From NCBI GenBank assembly GCA_003137095.1, contig PLET01000101.1:65736-120846 (forward strand): a stretch of 55,111 nt of DNA. Reading direction: 5' to 3'. The position numbers and the translations under genes are program-made. The stretch's first letter is position 1; the number at the start of each line of letters is the position of its first letter. This DNA comes from Gammaproteobacteria bacterium (lineage in GTDB: Bacteria > Pseudomonadota > Gammaproteobacteria > Steroidobacterales > Steroidobacteraceae). Below the pieces are notes generated by a model. It made no database searches. It saw only the letters and a program-made list of their open reading frames with translations, and was not told the origin of the DNA. Below, in pieces: positions 43,491 to 52,167 of the stretch.

Positions 43491-44601
43491 GATCCGCCCG
43501 CTGACGGGTTTGCGAGGGATCGCCGCCATGACGGTGTTCCTGGCGCACATGCGCGCAACCCTTATGGTCCACGGCTTTCATTTCGAGCTTCCCGAATCCG
43601 TCGTGCGCGTATTCCTGAGCGGCGGCCGCCAGGTCGACATCTTCTTCGTCCTGAGCGGGTTTATCCTGTCGATGAACTACCGCGCATGGTTCTCTCAGAA
43701 ATTGCACTTCGGCGCCTACGCCACGTTCCTGCGGCGCCGCATTGCCAGGATCTATCCCCTGCACGTCGTGATGCTGCTGTTCACCATCGCCTTCGTCGTG
43801 GCGGCCGCCGCCACCGGCGCCACCAGCACCTATGGGCTCGAGCGGTTCCAGAACGACGATCTGCCGGCGAATTTTCTCATGATGCAGGCGTGGGGCTTCT
43901 TCTTCCAGGATTCGGCGTACTGGAACCCACCGGCCTGGTCGATCAGCATCGAGTTTCTCGCCTACCTGGTGTTCCCTCTGTTCGTCTGGCTGATCGCGCG
44001 CGGCAACCGGCTCAACTCGTGGATCCCGGTCGCCTTGGGCGTGGCCATCGGATTCGGCCTCAATTACCTGACCCCCTGGGGGATCGCCGGGTTTGGCGGC
44101 ATCGCGCGCGGCGGCAGCGAATTCCTGCTGGGCTGTGTGCTGATCAACCTGTACGGCAGCCGGACCGCCGCCTGGCTGCAGACCAATGTGGGCAGCCTGG
44201 CAGCGGCCGGATTGCTGCTGCTCTGCTACCTGCTCACGCCGGACACCAGTTTCGCGGTCGCGGTCTGCGCGGCGCCGCTGCTGCTCACGCTCGCCAGGAA
44301 CAACGTGGTCAGCCGCGTGATCGGCTGCCGGCCGATCTTCTTCCTGGGCAAGATCTCGTACTCGATCTATCTCGGGCACTTCCTGCTCAGTTCGATCGCC
44401 TACCGGCTGGTCAGCGCGACCTGGATGAAGGCCGGCGCGATCCAAACCTCGATCGGCGTGATCGTCTTCGTCGGCTTCGTCCTCGGGGTATCGACCTGCC
44501 TCTACTACCTGGTAGAGCGCCCCGGGCGCCAGCTGCTCGGCGGGCGGCGCCGGACGCCGGCGGCGAGCCGGGTTGTTCCGACCGAAATTCCGCTCTCGTG
44601 A
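43483..44601 (+). CDS. Acyltransferase family 3 (OafA/YrhL-type) membrane protein
   Basis: A 372-residue integral membrane O-acyltransferase with about ten helices. The N-terminal IRPLTGLRGIAAMTVFLAHM holds the conserved Arg and His of the family. FLSGGRQVDIFFVLSGFIL, FLRRRIARIYPLHV and NPPAWSISIEFLAYLVFP are further signatures. These enzymes acetylate or succinylate surface polysaccharides from the cytoplasmic side. The substrate may be the polysaccharide made by the cluster at 35283-38161, but they are not adjacent. Its start overlaps a tiny upstream ORF. Confidence 0.92.
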   Translation: MHEIRPLTGLRGIAAMTVFLAHMRATLMVHGFHFELPESVVRVFLSGGRQVDIFFVLSGFILSMNYRAWFSQKLHFGAYATFLRRRIARIYPLHVVMLLFTIAFVVAAAATGATSTYGLERFQNDDLPANFLMMQAWGFFFQDSAYWNPPAWSISIEFLAYLVFPLFVWLIARGNRLNSWIPVALGVAIGFGLNYLTPWGIAGFGGIARGGSEFLLGCVLINLYGSRTAAWLQTNVGSLAAAGLLLLCYLLTPDTSFAVAVCAAPLLLTLARNNVVSRVIGCRPIFFLGKISYSIYLGHFLLSSIAYRLVSATWMKAGAIQTSIGVIVFVGFVLGVSTCLYYLVERPGRQLLGGRRRTPAASRVVPTEIPLS

Positions 44602-44609
44602 GATAGATC

Positions 44610-44633
44610 AAAAAAAACCGCATTCACATGCGG
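44610..44633 (-). terminator. Leftward intrinsic terminator (GUGA loop, U8-like tract)
   Basis: On the - strand a 6-bp stem CCGCAT / ATGCGG closed by a GTGA tetraloop is followed by a run of seven or eight T. No leftward protein gene lies upstream, so it points to a leftward non-coding transcript from 44634-44880. Rightward termination of the acyltransferase gene is less likely because no T-run follows on the + strand. Confidence 0.65.
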
Positions 44634-44729
44634 ACCTTCCTGCGTCGCCAGACGGAGACGCTTTTAGCCTCGGAAAAACGTGAACGCCGCCATTCTTCAC
44701 TGCGCGGCCGCGCAATGCGCAAAGCTCTG

Positions 44730-44769
44730 CAAAAGAGTCTGTGATCCACGACAGCCGCGGTAGCGGGAC
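44730..44769. repeat. Direct repeat copy 1 (40 bp)
   Basis: Begins CAAAAGAGTCTGTGATCC and ends CGGTAGCGGGAC. It matches copy 2 at about 37 of 40 positions, and weaker similarity extends upstream. Confidence 0.85.
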
Positions 44770-44786
44770 GATATGCGCAGTCTCAA

Positions 44787-44826
44787 CAAAAGAGTCCGTG
44801 ATCCACGACAGTCGCGGTAGCGAGAC
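44787..44826. repeat. Direct repeat copy 2 (40 bp)
   Basis: Begins CAAAAGAGTCCGTGATCC and ends CGGTAGCGAGAC, a 57-bp period from copy 1. It ends 63 bases before the Calx-beta start codon. Confidence 0.85.
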
Positions 44827-44889
44827 AATGGTTGGGGAGAAGCGTTGTGGCTATAAGTTACGTACAAATTCATTTCAAGGACGTAACTC

Positions 44890-46935
44890 ATGTCTTCATT
44901 CACCATGCATCGCTCTCTCGCGGCAGCCGCACTCACCATGCTGCTCGCGGCATGTGCAGGCGGATCGGTACAGCCGATCACGCAGACCCCGACCGCACCT
45001 CTCACTGCGGTATCCGGGCAGGCCGCGGGCTCCATTTCCCTCTCGCAGACGACCTATACCGTGGCGCAATCGGCGGGAACCCTGACGGTCACCGCCAATC
45101 GCACCGGCGGATCGAGCGGCGCGCTGGTGGTTGGCTACGCCACCTCGGACGGAACCGCGACGGCCGGCAGCGACTATACGGCGGCGAGCGGCAGCCTGAC
45201 CTGGCAGGATGGCGATGCGGAGCCGAAAACCTTCTCAGTGACCTTGAACAGCGCCGCGCCGTTCTCCGGCACGCGCAGCTTCGCACTTCTTCTGTCCGAC
45301 TCCACCGGCGCCGCCTTCCTGGGTTCGCCGAGCTCGGCGACCGCGACCATCGACGGGGACGCTGCAGCGGGCAGCAGCGGCGCGTTGGCGTGGTCGGCGA
45401 CGACCTATAACGTGGCGCAGAGCGCGGGTTCCCTGACGGTGACGGTCGACCGCAGCGGCAGCACCAGCGGCGACGTCAGCGTGAATTACGCGACCGCCGA
45501 TGGAACGGCCAAGGCCGGAACCGATTACACCGCGAGCAGCGGCACCTTGAGCTGGGCCGCCGGCGACACGACGGCCAAGACGTTCACGGTCGCGGTGAGC
45601 AATTCAACGCCATTGTCCGGCACCCGCAGTTTCACGCTGACGCTGTCAGCGGCCTCCGGCGGCGCCGCACTCGGATCGCCCAGCGTGGCCACTGCGACCA
45701 TATCGGGAGCCGCCGCGGCGACCGCGGCCACCGTGGCCTGGTCGGGTGCGAGCTACAGCGTGGCCCAGTCCGCGAAGACGGTGACCATCACGGCGGCCCG
45801 CAGCGGTGCAAACAGCGGAGTCGTGAGCGTGAATTACGCCACCACCGATGGAACGGCCAAGGCCGGTACTGATTACACGGCGAGCAGCGGCACCCTGAGC
45901 TGGGCGAGCGGAGATTCCGCAACGAAGACCTTCACGGTGGCCGTCAGCAACGCCACCCCGTTCTCCGGAACGCGCAATTTCAGCGTCGCGCTTTCGGGAG
46001 TTTCCGGTGCAGCCGTTCTGGGATCGCCCGCTTCGGCCATGACCACCATCAATGGCAGCCTGGCCTCGGCCTGCGCACAAGGTGCGGGCTCCTACACGAC
46101 GACCGGCGGCTTCAACTTCATGACCTACGGCAAGTACACCGTCCAAAATGACAACTGGGGCGGTACGCCTGGGCAGGCGTTCTGGGCGAATTCAGCCGCC
46201 TGCTGGGGCGTGACGACGACGTCGACCAGCGAGCGCTACGGCGTCGGCAGCTACCCGCATGTGACGCGCGGCTGGGAAAACAATCAGACCACCATGAATC
46301 AGCTGTCCACACCGGGCACCAATGATTGGACCACCCAATCCGGCATGGGAATCTCCGTCACCGCATTGACCAAGGCCCGCGTGCATTGGGCGTTCAACGC
46401 CGCCGCACTGCCGAACCGCTGGGAGGGTTTGATGGACATCTATTTCCACAAGACCCCGACGCCGGCGGCCTCCATGTTCTATCCGCAGCTCGATCTGATG
46501 GTGGACCAGGCGGGTAACGATCAGATCAGTCCCCCCTACTACGGGGCGCTTCTGATCAGCAACCATGCCTCGCAGGTCACGATCGGCGGCAACACCTACA
46601 TGACCTACGTCGATAACCCCGGTCAGGTGTTCAATCAGACGGGCGGGCACACGATCGAAATGTTCATGGTACCGACCATATCGACGGCCATGTGGGGATC
46701 GGCCGACGCAGTCACCGACGTGGCGGCGATCATCCAGTTCTGGATGCAGTCGAACCCGCTGGACGATGCCGGTAAACCGATGGTCAACGCGGCGGGGGTC
46801 ACGATCACCACCGCGATGATAACGCCGGATCTGTATCTGAACGCCATCAATGCGGGATTTGAGATCGACACCGGCACCGCATTCGCGACCACGGCGTTCT
46901 GCGTCGCCATGCAGAATGAGCCGGATTGCCAGTAA
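44890..46935 (+). CDS. Lipoprotein with three Calx-beta domains and a GH12-like domain
   Basis: A 681-residue surface lipoprotein: lipobox LLAAC with Cys22, then three Calx-beta repeats of 110-116 residues (about 48-380) with the VNYATADGTAKAGTDYTA and GTLSWAAGD signatures. A 285-residue C-terminal domain follows. Its YTVQNDNWGG, YPHVTRGW and GFEIDTGTA segments fit family GH12 (endoglucanase/xyloglucanase). The candidate acid/base Glu658 is present, but the strand that should carry the nucleophile Glu reads LDLMVD, with Asp535. Catalysis is therefore doubtful and glycan binding possible. AAGGA before ATG 44890 fixes the start. Calx-beta 2 and 3 are nearly identical in places. Confidence 0.8.
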   Translation: MSSFTMHRSLAAAALTMLLAACAGGSVQPITQTPTAPLTAVSGQAAGSISLSQTTYTVAQSAGTLTVTANRTGGSSGALVVGYATSDGTATAGSDYTAASGSLTWQDGDAEPKTFSVTLNSAAPFSGTRSFALLLSDSTGAAFLGSPSSATATIDGDAAAGSSGALAWSATTYNVAQSAGSLTVTVDRSGSTSGDVSVNYATADGTAKAGTDYTASSGTLSWAAGDTTAKTFTVAVSNSTPLSGTRSFTLTLSAASGGAALGSPSVATATISGAAAATAATVAWSGASYSVAQSAKTVTITAARSGANSGVVSVNYATTDGTAKAGTDYTASSGTLSWASGDSATKTFTVAVSNATPFSGTRNFSVALSGVSGAAVLGSPASAMTTINGSLASACAQGAGSYTTTGGFNFMTYGKYTVQNDNWGGTPGQAFWANSAACWGVTTTSTSERYGVGSYPHVTRGWENNQTTMNQLSTPGTNDWTTQSGMGISVTALTKARVHWAFNAAALPNRWEGLMDIYFHKTPTPAASMFYPQLDLMVDQAGNDQISPPYYGALLISNHASQVTIGGNTYMTYVDNPGQVFNQTGGHTIEMFMVPTISTAMWGSADAVTDVAAIIQFWMQSNPLDDAGKPMVNAAGVTITTAMITPDLYLNAINAGFEIDTGTAFATTAFCVAMQNEPDCQ

Positions 46936-46936
46936 G

Positions 46937-47716
46937 TCATGGCACCTGCCATTCGCTCAAGATAGGGGAGACCGCTCTCGGTCGGATCACGGAGGTGCAC
47001 ACATGGCGCCGCGCGGGCTCGAGCCCGGCGGCCCCGGCATGCTCGCGGGCCAGCGTCTCCTCCGTTTCGCCCTGATTGACCATCCACAAACGTCCGCCCG
47101 GGTTCAGGTTCCGCCGGACTGCCAGGAACAGCTCCCGGGGCCTGAGCACCGACAGCGGCAGGCGCCAGCCGAGCACGGGCGTCGGCGTCACGAACGGGAA
47201 GAAGGCCGTGATCAGATCGGCACGTTCCGCAAAGCGGGTGTAATCGGCGATCACGAACGAGGCGTGCGACAGGCGTGCGACGTTCGCCGCGGCCTTCCCG
47301 GCGCGATTCACGCCGCCGCGCAGCCGCCGATAGCCCTCCAGCTCGACGCCCACCAGCCGGCCCGGCCGGCATAGCGCCACCAGCGCGGCGGCATAGCCGA
47401 AACTGGCACAGCCCACGTCGTGCATCACCGGCACGCGCGGCGGCCGTTGCCCCCAGGCGTCAAGCGCCTGATCCAGAAAATCCAAGTACTCGTAGGCATG
47501 CAGCGCACCGGCCGCCTCCTGCTGCGACTCGAAACACACGCCATGGCGCTGCGAGAGCGCGGCGACGCGCGCAGCGGCCGGCGGCTCGAGGTCGAGCCAG
47601 CCGGCGGCCGCCTCGGCGGCGGCGCCCGTGAAGCGGCCGGTGCGTTCGGAGAGCGCGAGCCGGGCCGCATGACGCAGCGATCGCGCGCGATCCCACAGGG
47701 ATATCCGGCGCCGCAC
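46937..47716 (-). CDS. Class I SAM-dependent methyltransferase
   Basis: A 259-residue methyltransferase. HDVGCASFGYAAALVAL is motif I of the SAM-binding fold and LVGVELEGYRRL motif II. DLITAFFPFV and NLNPGGRLWMVNQGE match the later motifs. The N-terminal 80 residues are helical and Ala-rich. Target unknown. GTG start at 47716, 12 bases after the stop of the secreted-protein gene, so it is the last gene of the caspase operon. It ends two bases from the convergent Calx-beta gene. Confidence 0.78.
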   Translation of the reverse strand: MRRRISLWDRARSLRHAARLALSERTGRFTGAAAEAAAGWLDLEPPAAARVAALSQRHGVCFESQQEAAGALHAYEYLDFLDQALDAWGQRPPRVPVMHDVGCASFGYAAALVALCRPGRLVGVELEGYRRLRGGVNRAGKAAANVARLSHASFVIADYTRFAERADLITAFFPFVTPTPVLGWRLPLSVLRPRELFLAVRRNLNPGGRLWMVNQGETEETLAREHAGAAGLEPARRHVCTSVIRPRAVSPILSEWQVP

Positions 47717-47728
47717 GCAGCGGCCGCA

Positions 47729-48868
47729 CTATTTCGGCGGCGGCGGACAACTGTCCGATTCAACCGGCTTGCCGGGCGGCGGGACGATCAGGGTCCAGCC
47801 GGCGGGAACCTCGAACTGCGCGGCCGGAATCGGATCCGTGCGCACCGCCGTGGTTTCCGTCACCACGGTCATCATCGCCTTCATGCCCGGCGGCGTGGTC
47901 GGTGCGAAGGAGGCCGTTGCATCGGCATCGGCCGGTTTTTTCTTGGCGAACATGCCCACCAGCAGCTTGCTGCCCACATCGGACAGGCTCGTCGGCACCC
48001 CGCCGCCGGATTGCCCGGCACCGCCGCCCGCAGCCTGCGACGCCGCCGCGCAGCGCGGACCGCCGTAGGCCAGGTGAAACGACGTGCGCAGCGGATGTCC
48101 GTGCAGGGCGGTCGCCTTGGCGCTCAGCTGGCGCATTTGATCGGCATAGGGGGCGAGCATGCGCTGCACCGAGGCCTGCATGGCCGCGCCGCCCTCGCCC
48201 ATCAATCCCATCTTGGTGAGATAGGCCTTCTCGAACGCCGCGCGATCCCCGAATCCCGCGATGTCGTCGTCCGTGAGCCATGAGTCGAATCCCCATTGCA
48301 GATCGCAGACGTCGCCCGTGTCGGGGTTGGTGCAGCTCTGGGTCATGGTGAATTCGGCACGATGCACGTCGTGCCCGAGCACCTGGCCGGCGGCTCCCAG
48401 GTCCTTGGAGTCGAACACCGGCGGCGACATCTGGCATTTCGAGGTGTCCACCGCCGGCTTCTGTGCCGCGGGCTGTTGCGAAGCGCAGGCCTTCATCTTC
48501 TCCATGGCCGCCTGCATGCGCTGCTGCATCTCGTGCCGCTCCGCCTCCGTGGGAAACGGCTCCTCGCGATAAGCCTTCTTGTCCGGCTGCAGCCGATAGG
48601 TCACGCTCTTGTCGAGGCGCACGATCTCCCCGGTGTCGGTCTTGCCGCAGAGCAAGGACATCATCCCGCTGCAGTGCGCGGCGGAACTCTGGTGCTTCTT
48701 GTCGCTCGTATATTGTTCGGTCGCGGTGGTGCTGAGTTTCGTGATGCCGAGGTCGACGCTGGTGGTCTGTTCGATGGTCACGTCCGCGAGAGCGAGGCCG
48801 TCGACGCCGGGAAACGCCGCCACGCCCAGGCAGATGAACCATGCGCGGGTGATTGTCCGGGTATGCAT
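47729..48868 (-). CDS. Exported protein of unknown function in the caspase operon
   Basis: A 379-residue protein with a signal peptide (WFICLGVAAFPGVDGLALA). The mature part begins DVTIEQTTSVDLGITKLSTTATEQY and contains six or more cysteines (AHCSGMMSLLCGKTD, KACAS, SKCQMSP, QSCTNPDTGDVCDLQWG). It has a DUF4412-like flavour: a beta-rich region with a DKSVTYRLQPDKKAYRE segment describing a small dye-like strand pattern, then a Gly-rich linker at about 290-310. I cannot name a family. AAGGAGCG upstream of ATG 48868 is a strong Shine-Dalgarno. It lies 30 bases after the caspase gene. Confidence 0.75.
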   Translation of the reverse strand: MHTRTITRAWFICLGVAAFPGVDGLALADVTIEQTTSVDLGITKLSTTATEQYTSDKKHQSSAAHCSGMMSLLCGKTDTGEIVRLDKSVTYRLQPDKKAYREEPFPTEAERHEMQQRMQAAMEKMKACASQQPAAQKPAVDTSKCQMSPPVFDSKDLGAAGQVLGHDVHRAEFTMTQSCTNPDTGDVCDLQWGFDSWLTDDDIAGFGDRAAFEKAYLTKMGLMGEGGAAMQASVQRMLAPYADQMRQLSAKATALHGHPLRTSFHLAYGGPRCAAASQAAGGGAGQSGGGVPTSLSDVGSKLLVGMFAKKKPADADATASFAPTTPPGMKAMMTVVTETTAVRTDPIPAAQFEVPAGWTLIVPPPGKPVESDSCPPPPK

Positions 48869-48898
48869 GAACGCTCCTTTTATTTTATTTCCAACGGT

Positions 48899-50491
48899 TC
48901 AATCGACTTCATCGACGCTCACCAGGCTGGCGCCGAACACGCCGGAGCAACGACGCGCCACGCCGAGGTCACGCTGTGCGCTCCGGCACTCGCTCTTGCC
49001 GGCGGATGCGGACAGCGTGGCGATCTGGCTGATGTGCGCCGCGGCCTGCGGCGTGGGATGGATCTTGTCGAACGGTCCGGACTGGCTGACGTATTCGGCC
49101 GGCAGCGCCAGCCGGGAGAAGTCCCGCGGCGTCTCGGTCACCATCACCAGCAGATGGTCGGTGCCGTGCGGCCCGAGCGCGGTCACGCTCCAATCCTGGC
49201 GCGGCAGGTGCAGATCCTGATTCGCCGCGATGGCGTTGGCGGAATCGAGCTGATTGGGAAACAGCAGGTAAAAGCTGTCCGGCTGCGTGCCGTGGTAGAA
49301 CACATACACGAAGCCGTCGCGCTGCGATCGCACCGAGAGCGCCAGGTTCGCGCCGATCTTCAGCGTCGGCTGGCCGAGGGTGGTCTGCACCTGCCAGCGA
49401 TCGTCGCGCTGATTGTAAATGTCGTTGAGCGTGGCGAGGGTGTCGGCCGCGGGCGCCGCCGCACCGCCGGCGCCGGGATCGTCGAACGCCGGCACCAGCG
49501 CGCCGTTACCCGTCAGCGTGGGATGTTGCAGGGCGGACTCCTCCTGCGTCTTGTCGAGCCGGCCCTGCACGCAGGCGGTCAGCTCCTGCATGGAGATCGA
49601 GCCGCTGTGGTCGGCATCCGCGGCGCCGCCGTTCAGGCATTGCTCGAAATTGTAGGTGAGCGCGCCGCCCTTGCTGGTGTCCCAGGCGACCTCGTTCTTG
49701 CGCGCGGCCGCGAGTATCACCAGGTTGTTGTCGGTGGTGGACAGGTCCAGGCCGCGGTTCTCGGAAAAGCTGCCGAGGTTCACGGCCAGAGAGCACTGCG
49801 GACTCGAGGCATCGGGGCTGAACTTCGGCAGTGGCCGGTCAGCGGGCGCGGCGAGCGCGCGCGTGCTCGCCGCCTGCGCGACTCCGCCGGAATGGCAGGA
49901 GTCGAGCATGACGATGGTCTTGTCGGTCTTGGCGCTCAAGGGCTTGAGCATGTCGGCAAATTCGCCGTTGGTCACCACGCGCATGTCCTGCATGACGAGG
50001 CTCTCGGTGCACTGTCCGGTGGCCTTGTTGAAGAAGCGTGCACCGTGTCCGGAGAAATACACGAACAGCTTGTCGCCGGGCATGATGACCTGATTCATGT
50101 CCGCGAGGGCCTGCTTCAGGCCCTCGCGGGTCACCTGACCCTCGGAGAGCTCGACGACGTTCTCCATGGGGACGCCAAAGCGCTGTGCAAGCTCGATGCC
50201 GAGCTTGCGATCCGTCAGCACGCCCGGCAGCGGACTGCGCTTGTATTCGGACACGGTGATGATCAGCGCGTGGTTCGAGGGCAGCACCGGTGCGCGGATT
50301 CCGGTGGTCACGATCCGATCGTTGCCGGCCGCCCCGCGGCCGCTTTGCAATTGCGCGAGGGGCGACAGCTGCACCGGCGAGGAGGCGGCTGACTGGGCGA
50401 AAGCCCCGCCGGCCGCGCCCGACCCCCCGATGGCGGCCAAAGCACCGATGAGCAGACCCCGTGTGCGGATACCATGTCGAATAGCCATCAT
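48899..50491 (-). CDS. Exported caspase-fold protein with EF-hand and DUF4384-like domain
   Basis: A 530-residue C14 caspase homologue. The signal peptide (LLIGALAAIGGSGAAGGAFAQ) implies a periplasmic or secreted location. The catalytic dyad is complete: His149 in YFSGHGARFF and Cys199 in MLDSCHSGG. A textbook 12-residue EF-hand loop, DADHSGSISMQE (292-303), lies inside or just after the caspase domain, pointing to calcium control. The C-terminal region (about 380-470) is DUF4384-like. The ATG at 50491 sits in an ATGA overlap with the CHASE2 gene and has AGGGGGA upstream. Orthocaspases cleave after Arg/Lys; specificity here is not readable. Confidence 0.87.
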   Translation of the reverse strand: MMAIRHGIRTRGLLIGALAAIGGSGAAGGAFAQSAASSPVQLSPLAQLQSGRGAAGNDRIVTTGIRAPVLPSNHALIITVSEYKRSPLPGVLTDRKLGIELAQRFGVPMENVVELSEGQVTREGLKQALADMNQVIMPGDKLFVYFSGHGARFFNKATGQCTESLVMQDMRVVTNGEFADMLKPLSAKTDKTIVMLDSCHSGGVAQAASTRALAAPADRPLPKFSPDASSPQCSLAVNLGSFSENRGLDLSTTDNNLVILAAARKNEVAWDTSKGGALTYNFEQCLNGGAADADHSGSISMQELTACVQGRLDKTQEESALQHPTLTGNGALVPAFDDPGAGGAAAPAADTLATLNDIYNQRDDRWQVQTTLGQPTLKIGANLALSVRSQRDGFVYVFYHGTQPDSFYLLFPNQLDSANAIAANQDLHLPRQDWSVTALGPHGTDHLLVMVTETPRDFSRLALPAEYVSQSGPFDKIHPTPQAAAHISQIATLSASAGKSECRSAQRDLGVARRCSGVFGASLVSVDEVD

Positions 50492-52116
50492 TCCCCCTGG
50501 GTTGCGGCCGCGGCAATCGCCCGGGCCAGTGTAAAGGAGCCGGGCAGCGTTTCGTTCGCCGGCAGGTCGATCCACCGCGGATCGGCCATTCGAGCCTGCC
50601 GGTCGCCGGAACGATCACCCGCCGCGATCCAGCGCCATAGCACCCATCCCTGCTCGGCCCAGCGGCGGCCGAGACCGGTGTCCGCAGGCTCCCATAATTT
50701 GATGGGCGGCCCCGGTTCGAGCAGACGCAGGAGCACCTCATCGCGGCTCAAGGTGGCGGGCAGCACGGCGATCTGCAACCGTCCGGCATCCCCCGAGGGT
50801 TCGATCCGCGGCGCAAACGGTCCCGTGCCCGAAATGAAGCTGCGGCAGTGGCTGTCGAACAACTTGGCGAAGGTGAAATAGCCCAGCATGATGGCCGCGG
50901 GCACCGACAGGTCGAGCAGCAGGGTGCTGACGCTCACCGATGCCAGCGAGATCAGCAGCAGCGCGCCGGGCAGAATGAAAAAATACTTCGCCACCGTGAG
51001 CGCCCGGTTGGTGCGGGCGAACAGCAGCGCGGAGGCCGCCAGCATCAGCACCTCGAGCCCCCAGATCCAACCTGCGCTCAAGGGATGCAAAAAGGCGCCG
51101 TTTCGGGTGTTGTCGATGGCGGTGGCGAGCACGTAGATCCCCGGATGCATGCGCTCCACCGGAGTCGCCTTGATGTCGTTCAGGCTGGGTGCGGTGGAGC
51201 CGATGAGCACGACCTTGCCCGAAAATTGCCGGAAAAATGCATCGTCGTGGGAGCTCGCCGCGTGTTCGGCGGCGGCGAATCCGACGCTGCGATAAGCGTC
51301 CGCGCGGCGGGGCCAGTTGAGCAGGTTGCGCGCCTGCGTCGGCAGCGGCCAGCCGAGCGCTTGCGCCATGCGGTAGGGCAGCGACGGGATGCGGTAGCCG
51401 GCGAGGGTCTCGAAGTTCGGATACCAGCGCACCACATTGTCCTCGTCGGGATAGATGTTGTTGGTGCCGGACCGGGTGCTGTCGTAGATGCTCTTGAAGT
51501 AGGGCGGCAGCAACGCCACCGTGCGCCCAGCGTTGGCATCGGCCGCGGCGCTTGCCGGATCGCGCGCCGCAAAATTCAACATGGAGACGCTGATCCGGCT
51601 CGCGGTGTCGTTCGCCGGATTGAGCCGGACCACCGGGAAGAAGGACACGCGGCTCGACGCCACGTAGCGGTCGAACTCCGCTTCACTGCGCGGGTTGGCG
51701 ATGTCCGGGTCCGCGAACAGGATGTCGAACATGACCGCTTGCGCGCCCGCCGCCTCCAGCTTCGCGGCCACCTCGGCCAGCACCGACCGCGGCCAGGGCC
51801 AGCGGCCAAACTGCGGCGACATGTCCGCCAGGCTGGCCTCGTCGATGTCCAGCACCACGATGTCGGGATCCGCGCGATAGGGAACCGGCCGGTGGCGCAT
51901 CAGCCAATCGAAGCTGGCGTGCGACAGTTCCCGGTCGAAGGGATGGCCGAACTGATCCCAGGCGCCGGCGACTGCGAACACCAGCGCGAGCAACCAGTAG
52001 TAGCGGTAACCGATGCGCAGCAGCCATCGCCCGGCCGCATCGCGCCACTGCGGACGCCGCGCAAACAGCCAGCCCAGCGGCGTCTGCAGCCAGTCGGACA
52101 TGCCCAGGGGGTTCAC
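50488..52116 (-). CDS. CHASE2-domain membrane protein without output domain
   Basis: A 542-residue inner-membrane protein: one N-terminal helix (about 38-57), then a periplasmic CHASE2 sensory domain (about 60-340; DPDIVVLDIDEASLAD, GRWPWPR, VLIGSTAPSLNDIKATP, MHPGIYVLATAID). Three C-terminal helices follow (about 345-425) and a cytoplasmic tail of about 115 residues. CHASE2 proteins normally end in a guanylate cyclase, kinase or GGDEF domain; none is visible here. It lies between two caspase homologue genes, coupled to the downstream one by ATGA. The N-terminal Met at 52101 is an alternative start. Confidence 0.88.
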   Translation of the reverse strand: MNPLGMSDWLQTPLGWLFARRPQWRDAAGRWLLRIGYRYYWLLALVFAVAGAWDQFGHPFDRELSHASFDWLMRHRPVPYRADPDIVVLDIDEASLADMSPQFGRWPWPRSVLAEVAAKLEAAGAQAVMFDILFADPDIANPRSEAEFDRYVASSRVSFFPVVRLNPANDTASRISVSMLNFAARDPASAAADANAGRTVALLPPYFKSIYDSTRSGTNNIYPDEDNVVRWYPNFETLAGYRIPSLPYRMAQALGWPLPTQARNLLNWPRRADAYRSVGFAAAEHAASSHDDAFFRQFSGKVVLIGSTAPSLNDIKATPVERMHPGIYVLATAIDNTRNGAFLHPLSAGWIWGLEVLMLAASALLFARTNRALTVAKYFFILPGALLLISLASVSVSTLLLDLSVPAAIMLGYFTFAKLFDSHCRSFISGTGPFAPRIEPSGDAGRLQIAVLPATLSRDEVLLRLLEPGPPIKLWEPADTGLGRRWAEQGWVLWRWIAAGDRSGDRQARMADPRWIDLPANETLPGSFTLARAIAAAATQGE

Positions 52117-52167
52117 AGCGGATCGCGCAGGCTCCCGGCGATGCGCAGCGGCGCGGCACGCGCTGCA

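Larger units (their letters stand above)
44634..44830 (-). ncRNA. Candidate small RNA carrying a duplicated 40-nt element
   Basis: The gap between the acyltransferase and Calx-beta genes has no protein gene, but contains two 40-bp copies of one element and ends on the - strand in a convincing terminator. A leftward RNA of about 200 nucleotides is therefore plausible. The 5' end is a guess. The same element could instead be protein-binding DNA for the Calx-beta promoter. Confidence 0.35.

Noticed and set aside
44730..44826. CRISPR array
   Set aside because: Only two copies, a 17-bp spacer, and no cas genes.
44697..45035. Leftward 112-codon frame through the 40-bp repeats
   Set aside because: Peptide repeats simply reflect the DNA repeat; it overlaps the start of the Calx-beta gene and lacks a Shine-Dalgarno.
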